Positions 42,629-51,463 of a stretch of 64,000 nucleotides of DNA are shown here, piece by piece (within the stretch, counting starts at the first letter, position 1; every line of letters starts with the position of its first letter). Source of the DNA: Mycolicibacterium sp. CH28 (GTDB taxonomy: Bacteria; Actinomycetota; Actinomycetes; Mycobacteriales; Mycobacteriaceae); the NCBI RefSeq assembly GCF_004745805.1, contig NZ_SRLQ01000009.1, forward strand, positions 38,113 through 102,112. Reading direction: 5' to 3'. The position numbers and the translations under genes were made by a program. The notes beneath the pieces were generated by a model. That model did not search any database. It was not told the origin of the DNA and was given only the letters and a program-made list of their open reading frames with translations.

Positions 42629-45508
42629 TCATTCTGCCGCGGGGACGGGAACCGGCTCGGTGGCGGGATCGTCGGTCGCCTTGGGACCGGTCTGCTGGGG
42701 GTGGGTGATCTTGTAGGTGTTGAGCGGCCACCAGAACCACCGGCCCAGCGCGGCAGCGATCGACGGGGTCATGAACGATCGCACGATCAAGGTGTCGACG
42801 AGTAGGCCGATGCCGATGGTCATCCCCAACTGCCCGACCACTCGCAGGTCGCTGACGACCATGGACATCATGGTGAAGGCGAACACCAGCCCGGCCGAGG
42901 TGACCACTCGGCCGGTCGCGCCCATGCCCCTGATGATGCCGGTGTTGAGTCCGGCGTGGATCTCCTCCCTGAGTCGGGACACGACCAGCAGGTTGTAGTC
43001 CGACCCGACGGCCAACAAGATCACCACCGACAGCGGAATCACGATCCATTGCACGCCCAGACCGAGGATGTCCTGCCACAACAGCACCGAGAGGCCGCAG
43101 GCCGTGCCCAAAGAGGCAGCCACCGTTCCTATGATGACCAGCGCTGCCACCACGCTGCGGGTGATCAGCAGCATGATCGCGAAGATCAGGATCATCGCCG
43201 AGATGCATGCCACGGCAAGGTCGTTGTCGGCGCCGCGCTGCATGTCGGCGTACATAGAAGCGGTGCCCGCCAACGAGACTCGGGCGTTCTCCAACGGTGT
43301 GCCCTTGACGGCGTCAGCCACCGTGTCCTTGATGCCGGCGACGTGCTGGATTCCCGCCACCGACGCGGGGTCACCCTGGTGGGTGATGATGATGCGCACG
43401 GCCTTGCCGTCCGGCGATATGAACATCTTCATGCCGCGTTGGAAGTCGGGGTTTTTGAACACGTCCGGCGGCAGGTAGAAGGAGTCGTCGTTCTTGGCCT
43501 CGTCGAAGTACTGACCCATCAGGGTGGATCCCTCGGCCAGTTCCTGTTGGTGGGCTTGTATTCCCGCCATCGTGCTGTGCGTCGACAGCATGAAGTCACG
43601 CATCGTCTTCATTGACTGGATCGTCGGCGGCAAGGTGGCCAGCAGCTGCGGCATCAACTTGTCCATCTGATCCAGATCGCCGTTGAGGCCTTCCAGCTTG
43701 TCAGCGAGGGTATCGATGCCGTCGAGGGAGTCGAACAGCGATTTGATCGACTTGCAGACCGGGATGTCGTCGCAGTGTGGTTCCCAGTAGAAGTAGTTGC
43801 GAATCGGCCGGAAGAAATCATCGAAATCGGCGATGTGGTTTCGCAGATCATTGGTGGAGTCGACCATGTCGTGGGTGCGCCCCACCATGTCGTGGGTGGT
43901 GGCGGTGAGCTGGGTCATCAGGTCGTACATGTGTTCCATGTTGGCGACGGTCTTGCTCAGCTCGTCGGCCTGTTCGAGCATCTGTGCGGTGTTGTCGTTT
44001 TGAATCTTCGCCGTTTGCAGCATGCCGGAGTTCTGCATGGCGATCTGGAACGGGATCGAGCTGTGTTCGATCGGTGCGCCCAGCGGCCGGGTGATGGTCT
44101 GCACCCGTTCGATGCCGTGCAGGTGGAAGATCGCTTTCGCCACCCGGTCGATGACCAGCATGTCCGCCGGGTTGCGCAGATCGTGGTCGGCCTCGAGCAT
44201 CAGCAGTTCGGGGTTCATCCGAGCTTTGGAGAAGTGCCGTTCAGCGGTGGCCTGTGCGATGTTCGACGGCATGTCCTGGGGGGTGAACTTGGCGTCGTTG
44301 TACTGCGGCACATACGTGAGCAGGCTGGCGAAGCCGAGGATCGCGATCACCGCCGTGACAATGACGATGGGCACCGGCCAGCGCACCACGACGGTGCCGA
44401 CCTTGCGCCAACCACGGGTGGACAGTTCCCGTTTCGGGTCGAGCAGTCCGAACCGCGACAGCACGGCGAGGACGGCGGGCGCCAGTGTCAGCGCGGCTGC
44501 GACGATCACCAAGAGTGAAATGGCGCAGGGCAATGACATCGAGTTGAAGTACGGCAGCGTCGTCATCTTCAAGCACAGCAGGGCGCCGACGATGGTCAGG
44601 CCGGAGCCCAGGATGACGTGCGAGACGCCCGCATAGGCACTGTAGAAGGCTTCTTCGCGATCCAGTCCTTTCGACCGCTCCTCGTGGTAGCGGCCGATCA
44701 GGAAGATGATGTAGTCGGTTCCGGCCGCGATCGCCAGCATGGTGATCATGCTTTCGGCGTACGGGGTCAATCCGATGATGTTCTTGTCGCCGGCGAAGGC
44801 CACCATGCCCTGCGCGGCGAACAGTTCGATGCCGAGGATCACCAGGGCCGCGAGTGTGGTAACCACGGATCGATAGATGACGAGCAGCATCACCAGGATG
44901 ACGGCGATGGATAGCCCGGCCATGATCGACAGGCTCTTCTTGCCCGCGATGCTGGTGTCGGCGATGATAACGGTGTTGCCGCCCACGTAGGCCTTGACAC
45001 CGGGCGGAGCTGGCACCGAATTCACGATATTGCGAACTGCAGCAACAGATTCGTGGCTCAGATTCGTGCCCTGGGCGCCGCGCAGGAAGACCTGGACGTA
45101 GGCGGCCTTGCCGTCGGCGCTCTGGGCTCCTGCCGCGGTCAGGGGATCGCCCCAGAAGTCCTGGACGTTCTCGATGTGGGTGGTGTCGGCGGTGAGCTTG
45201 GCGACGATCTGGTTGTAATAGGCGTGCGCGCTGTCGCCGAGTTTGTCCTGGCCCTCGAGCACCACCATCGCCGAGGAATCGGAGTCGAACTGCTTGAATA
45301 CCTTTCCGATGCGCAGCATGCCGACGTAGGCGGGTGAGCCCGTCGGTGCCATATTGGCCGAGTGCTGATCGGCCACTTCGGGAAGGCTGGGGGCGATCAT
45401 GGCGAAGCCGACCGCGAACAGCACCCAGAAGGCGATGATCGGCAGCGCGAACATGCGGACCAGCCGGGCCACCAGTGGACGGTGGGGTTGTGCGTGCGAT
45501 GTGCTCAT
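42629..45508 (-). CDS. MmpL-family RND transporter
   Basis: A 959-aa inner-membrane exporter of lipids, siderophores or drugs, powered by proton flux. The N-terminal helix (MFALPIIAFWVLFAVGFAMIAPSLPEVADQ) leads into a periplasmic domain, then helices with the MmpL signature (IGLTPYAESMITMLAIAAGTDYIIFLIGRYHEERSKG). A second half has SDYNLLVVSRLREEIHAGLNTGIIRGMGATGRVVTSAGLVFAFTM, with the conserved Asp-Tyr pairs of the proton relay. The length fits the MmpL4/MmpL5 class. The start overlaps mmpS by ATGA. Confidence 0.94.
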   Translation of the reverse strand: MSTSHAQPHRPLVARLVRMFALPIIAFWVLFAVGFAMIAPSLPEVADQHSANMAPTGSPAYVGMLRIGKVFKQFDSDSSAMVVLEGQDKLGDSAHAYYNQIVAKLTADTTHIENVQDFWGDPLTAAGAQSADGKAAYVQVFLRGAQGTNLSHESVAAVRNIVNSVPAPPGVKAYVGGNTVIIADTSIAGKKSLSIMAGLSIAVILVMLLVIYRSVVTTLAALVILGIELFAAQGMVAFAGDKNIIGLTPYAESMITMLAIAAGTDYIIFLIGRYHEERSKGLDREEAFYSAYAGVSHVILGSGLTIVGALLCLKMTTLPYFNSMSLPCAISLLVIVAAALTLAPAVLAVLSRFGLLDPKRELSTRGWRKVGTVVVRWPVPIVIVTAVIAILGFASLLTYVPQYNDAKFTPQDMPSNIAQATAERHFSKARMNPELLMLEADHDLRNPADMLVIDRVAKAIFHLHGIERVQTITRPLGAPIEHSSIPFQIAMQNSGMLQTAKIQNDNTAQMLEQADELSKTVANMEHMYDLMTQLTATTHDMVGRTHDMVDSTNDLRNHIADFDDFFRPIRNYFYWEPHCDDIPVCKSIKSLFDSLDGIDTLADKLEGLNGDLDQMDKLMPQLLATLPPTIQSMKTMRDFMLSTHSTMAGIQAHQQELAEGSTLMGQYFDEAKNDDSFYLPPDVFKNPDFQRGMKMFISPDGKAVRIIITHQGDPASVAGIQHVAGIKDTVADAVKGTPLENARVSLAGTASMYADMQRGADNDLAVACISAMILIFAIMLLITRSVVAALVIIGTVAASLGTACGLSVLLWQDILGLGVQWIVIPLSVVILLAVGSDYNLLVVSRLREEIHAGLNTGIIRGMGATGRVVTSAGLVFAFTMMSMVVSDLRVVGQLGMTIGIGLLVDTLIVRSFMTPSIAAALGRWFWWPLNTYKITHPQQTGPKATDDPATEPVPVPAAE

Positions 45509-45936
45509 ACGGATTTCACCAAGCAGTAGATGAACGGTTGGTATTCGTCGGTGCTGCGGTCATCGCGGGTCTGGCCATCCACGACGACCCGGCACCGCAG
45601 GCCATTGGTCGACGAGTTTCCCTGGGCCACAATGTTGGCCGACATCGACGGCAGCGTGGTGACGATCGTGTACGACCACGGCAGGGCGGTGTCCACGTGG
45701 TGGGGCTGACCGTTCTCGTCCAGATAGTCGATCAGCGCGGAGCCGCCGGCACCACCGGTGATCTCGTAGGTGATGCGCTTGGGATTGAACGGAGCGGTGT
45801 TGTCAGAGTTGCCGTCGGCGTTCGTCGTCGCAGGCGGGTTGAGGCCCTCCTTGATCCTGACGATCGCGTACCCGCCGATCACGACGACGACGACCAGTAG
45901 CAGCGGGATCCACGCCCGCTGAAGACGTCGAAACAC
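45505..45936 (-). CDS. MmpS-family accessory protein
   Basis: A 143-aa membrane-anchored periplasmic partner of MmpL. One helix (WIPLLLVVVVVIGGYAIVRI, about residues 9-28) precedes the MmpS domain (KRITYEITGGAGGSALIDYLDENGQPHHVDTALPWSYTIVTTLPSMSANIVAQG, ... LRCRVVVDGQTRDDRSTDEYQPFIYCLVKSV). The MmpS4/5 class assists siderophore export or drug efflux. It is the first gene of the operon. Confidence 0.94.
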   Translation of the reverse strand: MFRRLQRAWIPLLLVVVVVIGGYAIVRIKEGLNPPATTNADGNSDNTAPFNPKRITYEITGGAGGSALIDYLDENGQPHHVDTALPWSYTIVTTLPSMSANIVAQGNSSTNGLRCRVVVDGQTRDDRSTDEYQPFIYCLVKSV

Positions 45937-45991
45937 CCCGCGGCACCTGCCTTTCCATCACCCTCTAGACGGCAGCGCGGCGGATTGAGCG

Positions 45992-46021
45992 CCGCAGACG
46001 GAACTCGGGTTCCGCCTGCGG
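45992..46021. promoter_or_regulatory. Large inverted repeat upstream of mmpS
   Basis: Arms 45992-46004 and 46009-46021 pair over 13 positions with one mismatch, around the 4-nt centre TCGG. The core is CGGAAC-TCGG-GTTCCG. It lies 55 bases before mmpS and 54 bases after the STAS gene stop. It could be the TetR operator or a terminator for the upstream operon. No T-tract follows. Confidence 0.5.
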
Positions 46022-46074
46022 GGCACATTACAGCATGTCGGTGGCGACTTCTCTGTGAGTCGGTCCCAGGGTGA

Positions 46075-46389
46075 TCAGCGCCGGTCGGCCGGCGACTGGC
46101 GAACCTTCGCCAATTCGGCCAGACCGCTGACGGTGAGCACCCGCATCAGCACCGGGTTGGCGACGATCTCCAGTGATTCAGCGTGGGGCGCAAGGGCATT
46201 GATCGCGGCGCTGTCCATGTACTCGACGGCGCTGAGGTCGACGACCACGGTGTCGACGGTATCGGCGGTGGCTGCGGTCACAGCCTCGGCAAACTCTGTG
46301 ACATTGCTCGCGTCGATCTCGCCGGCGACGAGCACCGCCAGCCGGCCGTCGGTTCCCCGCTGGGTACGAAGGATCAGCGGTGCGCTCAT
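46075..46389 (-). CDS. STAS-domain anti-anti-sigma factor
   Basis: A 104-aa SpoIIAA/RsbV-like protein. Core: LAVLVAGEIDASNVTEFAEAV, VVVDLSAVEYMDSAAINALAPHA, with Ser in the DSAAI motif as the expected phosphorylation site. ATG 46389 overlaps the stop of the giant kinase/phosphatase gene (ATGA), so they are translationally coupled. It is the natural substrate of the kinase and SpoIIE domains of that protein. When unphosphorylated it would bind the RsbW-like domain or another anti-sigma factor. Confidence 0.92.
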   Translation of the reverse strand: MSAPLILRTQRGTDGRLAVLVAGEIDASNVTEFAEAVTAATADTVDTVVVDLSAVEYMDSAAINALAPHAESLEIVANPVLMRVLTVSGLAELAKVRQSPADRR

Positions 46390-49300
46390 CGGCGGATTCT
46401 GGTGGACAGGCGGACGGTGGTCCCGGTGGGGCGCGGAACGATCGACACATCCTCCATCAAAGCGCGCATGATCTGAATCCCGCGACCGCGGTGGGTGTAG
46501 CCGGACTCCTTGGGTTTCCACGACCCGGTGTCGGTGATGGTCAGGTGCAGTAGGCCGACCTCAGAGATCGCTTGCAAGGTGATCGAGCCGCCCGCGGTGT
46601 GGCGATAGCCGTGTTCGATGGCGTTGGTGACGGCTTCGCCGGCGGCGACGAGCACGTCTTGGGCCTGATCGGAGTCGATGCCGGCGGCCGTCAGCCATTC
46701 CCGCAGGGCGGCGCGGGCCGGAGCCAGGTGCAGCGGATCGGCCGGGATCGTCACCTCCAGCGGGACCGGGTGGCGATAGAGCAGCAGGACCACGTCGTCC
46801 TGGTAACCCCCGAGCGGGGCCAGCGTCGACATGATCTGGTCTGCGAGCGGGTCGAGTTCCATGGCGCCGTCGTCGCGAATGATCTTGGCCGCACGGGTGA
46901 TTCCATCGTCGAGCGAGACGCGTCGTCGTTCGACCAGGCCATCGGTGTAAAGCAGCAGTGTTGCCTGCGACGGGATGGTCACCTGTGCCTGGGGACGGAC
47001 TCGCTCCGGGCGGATTCCCAGCGCGATGGAATGGCCATCCTCGAGCAGTTGGGTGGTGCCGTCGGCGTAGACCAGGATCGCCGGTGGGTGTCCGGCGCTG
47101 GAATACCACAATTCGCCGGTATCGGGATCTAGCACGGCGCAGAAGGCGGTGGTGGACTGCGCGCCCGGCAGCCGGCTGGCGAAGCGGTCCAACCCGGCCA
47201 ACGTCGCGGCGGGGCTGGCCCGCTCCAGCAGTAGCGCCCGACATGCGCTGCGCAGCTGCCCCATGACGGTGGCCGCGGTCAGATCGTGCCCGACGCAGTC
47301 ACCGACCACCAGGGCGATGCGCCCGTCGTCGAGGGCGACGACGTCGTACCAGTCCCCACCGACCTGCAGCGGATGGGAGGCGGGCTGATAACGCACCGCG
47401 AAGCCGGCCGGCAGGTCCGCCGGACCGAGGATCGAATGCTGTAGTGCCAGAGCGGTTTCCCGCTGCTGGTCGAGTTGGTGGACGCGTTGCAGGCCCTGTC
47501 CGAGACGTCCGCCCAGCACGGTGAGCAAGGTCTGGTCGTCGGTGGTGAAGGATCGCTGTTCTGGCAGTTCGATCCAGATGACCAGGATGCCGCGTGGGTG
47601 CTGGAGGGCGATGCCCGCCGACCCTGGGTTGGCGGTGTCGACGGTCAGCAGGTCGCCGCTGCAGCCCAGTGCGGTGATCCGGGCGCGAGTCTGCGCCGGC
47701 AGGTCATCCCATCGTGTTGTGCCGGTGTCGGCGATCAGGTCCGCGACGTCGGATCTGGGCTCCAGCGAGCCGTCGTCGGTGGGGAAGACGGCGGCCAGTA
47801 CCCGACTGGCCGACCACTGTCCGCGCACTTGATCGATCGCGGCCCGAAGCGCGTCGTCGACACTGTCGGCTTGCGCCAGTTGCTGGTTCAGCGAGGCGAG
47901 GGCTTTTTGGCGTTGTGCGTTGTAGTGCTCGGCGGTGACGTCGCGGAACGTTCCGACCATGACACCACGACCCGTCGCGGGGTCTTCGGCGTGGGCGATG
48001 TTGGCTCTGATCCAGAGCCGGTGGCCGTCGCGGTGGGTGACCGGCACGGTGTAGCTGCCGTGCGGGTGGGCGGCGATGCCCGCGAAGGCGTCGACGATCT
48101 GCCGATGGGCTTCGGGCTCGGTCTCCGGATCCGGCCACCACGGGTGGGTGGGCTGGTAGGGCAGATCGTCGGGGCCGTAGCCGACGATGTCGGTGAACGC
48201 GTTGTTGACCTCGATGACGGTGCCGATGTCGTCGCAGACGAAGAACGCTTCCTGCAGTGAATCCACCAACGCCGCGCGCCACCGAGTGTGGTGGTTGCGC
48301 AGCCGGGCCAGTTCGATGTTCGCCCGGACCCGCGCCAGCAGCTCGGCCGCAGCGAACGGCTTGACCAGGTAGTCGTCGGCGCCGGCGTGCAGACCTTCGA
48401 TGGAGGCCTCCTGGCCGGCCCGGGCCGACAGCAGCAACACCGGAACGCCGACGGTGCGCGGGTCGGCCCGCAGCGCCGCCACGAGGGCCAGTCCGTCCAG
48501 TCGTGGCATCATGACGTCGCTGACCACCAGATCGGGCAGCTCGGTGCGGATCCGGTCCAGTGCATTGCGGCCGTCGGTCACGGCGTCGACCTGATAACCG
48601 GCTCCGCGGAGAAGCCGGATCAAGTACTCGCGCATGTCGGCGTTGTCGTCGGCGACCAGCACCCGGGCCGGGGCGTTCAGTACCGTCGGTGCGCTGAGTG
48701 CGATTTCTGGTGCAGACGCGGTGTGGTCAGCGTCGCCGGTCTGCCTGCCGTCGGTCGGAAGCCAGCGCAGCGCTTCCTGTACATAGGGTTCGGCGATACC
48801 GGAGGGGGCCCGCGCCGATCCGGGCGCGCTGAGCGCGTCGGCGGGCAGGTGGCCAGCGCCCAGCGGGAGCCGAACGGTGAACGTGGTGCCGGCGCCTGCG
48901 GCGCTCTCGGCGGCGATCGTGCCGCCGTGGACGCCGACGAGTTCCTTGACCAGCGCCAACCCGATGCCACTGCCTTCGGTGGAGCGGGTGCGGGCGCTCT
49001 CGATCCGGTGGAACCGCTCGAACAGCCGGGGCATCTCGGCGGCCGGCACTCCGATCCCGGTGTCGGCCACACTGACGACGGCCTCGCCGGCGTCGTAGCG
49101 CACCCGCACGGTGATTGAACCGTCGAAGGTGTATTTCAGGGCGTTCGACAGCAGGTTCAGCACCACCTTCTCCCACATGTCGCGGTCCAGGTACACCGGC
49201 TCGCCGCCGGGGCGGCAATCCACGACGAGGGACAGTCCGGCGCGTTCGATGGCTGAGCGGAACACGCTGGCCAGCTCGGCGGTCACCTCTGCCAGGTCGA

Positions 49301-50546
49301 CGGGTTCGTAGTGGGCCTGCATGCGGCCGGCTTCGATGCGGGAGAAGTCCAGCAGGGTGTTGACCAGCTTGGCCAGGCGCAGCCCGTTTCGGTGCACGAC
49401 GTCCAATTCGCGCCGGGCCTCGTCGTCGATCCCGGTGGCCCGGCCGCGCAACTCGGCCACCGGGCCGAGGATCAGCGTGATGGGCGTTCGGAACTCGTGG
49501 CTGATGTTGGAGAAGAACGTCGTCTTGGCCCGATCCAGTTCGGCAAGTTCCTCGGCCCTGCGCTGCTGGGCACGGTAGCTACGGGCGCTGGAGATACCGG
49601 TCGCGATGTGGCCGGCGACGAGCTTGATGAACCCGCGGTATTCCTCGTCGAGCGGACGGAAGCGGTTCAGCGCGGCCACCAGGAATCCGGACGGGGCGGC
49701 ACCCTGCGCCAACAGCGGCGTCACCAGCGCCTGCTGCGGCGGGTCCTGCCACTGCCCGGTCGGCAGATCGCCGAAGGCCGGTCCGGCGAGGTTGACCAAC
49801 ACCGATTCGCCGCGGGCCGGCTCGTTCACCGGCCACAGTGGCGCCGCGTCGGCGGTCAGCGTCGGTGGCGCGGCAGGGTGGCCGGGGGCCATTCCGCTGA
49901 GTCCGGCCAGTCGTGCGGTGCCGTGCTCGTCGAACAGATAGGTCAGGCAGAACGGCAGATCACAGGGGTTGCGTTCGAGCTGGCGGGCGGCGAACGTCAG
50001 CATCTCCTGCTCGGTGCGCACCACCGACGGGTCGGAGCCAAGGTCACGCAGCGTCGCCATCCGCCGTTCGCCGATCACCCGGTCGGTGTCCTCGGTGACC
50101 ACGCACAGCATGCCGACCACGTGTTCGGTGTCGTTGCGCAGCGGACTGTAGGAGAAGGTGTGATAGGTCTCCTCGGAATAGCCCGACCGCTCCAGGAACA
50201 GCAGCAGCCCCTCGTCCCAGGTGGCTTCGCCGGTCGCCAGCACCCCGTCGATGCGCGGGCCGATGTCGTCCCAGATCTCGGCCCATACTTCCCGGGCCGG
50301 ACGGCCCAACGCCCATGGGTACTTGCGGCCCAGTGTGTCGCGTCGGTAGGCGGCGTTGCAGAAGAAGGTCAGCTCCGGTCCCCACGCCATCCACATCGGG
50401 AATCGCGAGGAGAGCAGGATGCTCACGGTTGTGCGCAAGCTCTGCGGCCAGCCGGCCGCGGCTCCCAGCGGGGTCGCCGACCAATCAGCCCGGGCCAGAT
50501 TGGCACCGACCTCGTTGTCGGCGCCGAAGGCTGATCCAACTTCCAC
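46386..50546 (-). CDS. Hybrid histidine kinase fused to SpoIIE phosphatase and RsbW-like kinase
   Basis: A 1386-aa soluble multidomain sensor. Approximate order: PAS (15-160), GAF (170-325), HisKA with His at 350 (FFSNISHEFRTPITLILG), HATPase_c (460-560: NLLSNALKY, DTGIGVPA, GSGIGLALV), receiver (628-745: phospho-acceptor Asp677 in VVSDVMMPRLDG, Lys729), PAS (760-870), GAF (880-1020), SpoIIE PP2C (1035-1260: GGDWYDVV, GDCVGHDL, SAGHPPAIL, YTDGLVE, YQDDVVLL) and RsbW-type HATPase (1262-1386: GEAVTNAIEHGY, TDTGSW, GRGIQIM). All catalytic motifs look intact. GTG 50546 has AAAGGA 6 nt upstream; TTG 50549 is an alternative. No transmembrane segment is evident. Confidence 0.93.
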   Translation of the reverse strand: MEVGSAFGADNEVGANLARADWSATPLGAAAGWPQSLRTTVSILLSSRFPMWMAWGPELTFFCNAAYRRDTLGRKYPWALGRPAREVWAEIWDDIGPRIDGVLATGEATWDEGLLLFLERSGYSEETYHTFSYSPLRNDTEHVVGMLCVVTEDTDRVIGERRMATLRDLGSDPSVVRTEQEMLTFAARQLERNPCDLPFCLTYLFDEHGTARLAGLSGMAPGHPAAPPTLTADAAPLWPVNEPARGESVLVNLAGPAFGDLPTGQWQDPPQQALVTPLLAQGAAPSGFLVAALNRFRPLDEEYRGFIKLVAGHIATGISSARSYRAQQRRAEELAELDRAKTTFFSNISHEFRTPITLILGPVAELRGRATGIDDEARRELDVVHRNGLRLAKLVNTLLDFSRIEAGRMQAHYEPVDLAEVTAELASVFRSAIERAGLSLVVDCRPGGEPVYLDRDMWEKVVLNLLSNALKYTFDGSITVRVRYDAGEAVVSVADTGIGVPAAEMPRLFERFHRIESARTRSTEGSGIGLALVKELVGVHGGTIAAESAAGAGTTFTVRLPLGAGHLPADALSAPGSARAPSGIAEPYVQEALRWLPTDGRQTGDADHTASAPEIALSAPTVLNAPARVLVADDNADMREYLIRLLRGAGYQVDAVTDGRNALDRIRTELPDLVVSDVMMPRLDGLALVAALRADPRTVGVPVLLLSARAGQEASIEGLHAGADDYLVKPFAAAELLARVRANIELARLRNHHTRWRAALVDSLQEAFFVCDDIGTVIEVNNAFTDIVGYGPDDLPYQPTHPWWPDPETEPEAHRQIVDAFAGIAAHPHGSYTVPVTHRDGHRLWIRANIAHAEDPATGRGVMVGTFRDVTAEHYNAQRQKALASLNQQLAQADSVDDALRAAIDQVRGQWSASRVLAAVFPTDDGSLEPRSDVADLIADTGTTRWDDLPAQTRARITALGCSGDLLTVDTANPGSAGIALQHPRGILVIWIELPEQRSFTTDDQTLLTVLGGRLGQGLQRVHQLDQQRETALALQHSILGPADLPAGFAVRYQPASHPLQVGGDWYDVVALDDGRIALVVGDCVGHDLTAATVMGQLRSACRALLLERASPAATLAGLDRFASRLPGAQSTTAFCAVLDPDTGELWYSSAGHPPAILVYADGTTQLLEDGHSIALGIRPERVRPQAQVTIPSQATLLLYTDGLVERRRVSLDDGITRAAKIIRDDGAMELDPLADQIMSTLAPLGGYQDDVVLLLYRHPVPLEVTIPADPLHLAPARAALREWLTAAGIDSDQAQDVLVAAGEAVTNAIEHGYRHTAGGSITLQAISEVGLLHLTITDTGSWKPKESGYTHRGRGIQIMRALMEDVSIVPRPTGTTVRLSTRIRR

Positions 50547-50685
50547 CAAGCATCCTTTCGCTGACCGGCGCGGTCGGGCCGTGAGCAGCCCACCCGACCG
50601 GCCTAGTGCGATCAGCCAACGTGTTCACAGTACGAGGCTTCGGTAAACCTGAGGAGTACCGCGGCGAAGATGTCACCGCTGTTCA

Positions 50686-51252
50686 TCAGAGCGAGCGGGT
50701 CAGCACGAAGTCCGCTTCGGTGCGCATGCCGAGTTGAAATGTCCTTGTGCCGGCTGTCGTGAAACCGTGTTTGGCGTAGAACCGTTGCGCCCGATGGTTT
50801 TTCTGGTTGACGCCCAGCCACATGCTGCGCACTCCGGTGGTGGTGGCGCGGCCGACGGCGGTATCGATGAGGGCGGCGGCCACCCCAGACCCATGGCACT
50901 CGGGCAGTACGTAGATCTTGGACAGTTCCGTGGCGGGTCTGATGCGCACCGCCCGGGCGACGTCGGGATCGTCTCCGACGCCGTGGATGAGGATGGCGTA
51001 GCCGAGGATGCGATCGCTGTCGCGGGCCGCCAGCACGACACGGGACGGGTCGCTCAGGTACGCGGCGAAGCGCTCCGCGGAGAGGTTGGCGGCGATGTAG
51101 GCCGCGATGTCGTCGGGCGCGACGGTGGTGGGGCAGGCGAGCGGGAAGGTGGTGGCGGCTACCGCCGCCAGTTCGACGACGTCGGCGCCGGTAGCGTCGG
51201 CGACTGCTTCTGGGTCAAAAGCGTTGGTGCCGAGGCCGATCACGGGCTCCAT
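50686..51252 (-). CDS. GNAT-family N-acetyltransferase
   Basis: A 188-aa GNAT protein. The acetyl-CoA pyrophosphate loop lies in IYVLPECHGSGVAAALIDTAVGRA, followed by MWLGVNQKNHRAQRFYAKHGFTTAGTRTFQLG, the usual C-terminal strands. The N-terminus has TTFPLACPTTVAPDDIAAYIAANLSAERFAAYL. This resembles acetyltransferases acting on small amines or protein N-termini, but no substrate can be named. M. tuberculosis also has a GNAT gene (Rv2669) just beyond the zapE orthologue, so this may be its displaced counterpart. Confidence 0.9.
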   Translation of the reverse strand: MEPVIGLGTNAFDPEAVADATGADVVELAAVAATTFPLACPTTVAPDDIAAYIAANLSAERFAAYLSDPSRVVLAARDSDRILGYAILIHGVGDDPDVARAVRIRPATELSKIYVLPECHGSGVAAALIDTAVGRATTTGVRSMWLGVNQKNHRAQRFYAKHGFTTAGTRTFQLGMRTEADFVLTRSL

Positions 51253-51450
51253 GGCGTGCGGTGCCCGGTGGTGCGCGGGTCGATCAGAACCACAGTGGAC
51301 ATCAGCTCACGGTAACAGTCCCCGAGCCCGGCGTACCGGCGACGATCGGACCCGCGCTCACACGCCGTCGACCAGCGCCCGCCGTCATCAACTCATCCGC
51401 AGTATCGCCCCGGCTTGCCCATTCCGCCCCCGACAGGCCAGCGCGCTCCA

Positions 51451-51456
51451 TAAACT
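51451..51456 (+). promoter_or_regulatory. Leaderless -10 element of the fadD gene
   Basis: TAAACT, then 7 bases, then ATG 51464. No ribosome binding site precedes it. Confidence 0.55.
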
Positions 51457-51463
51457 CGCGGGC

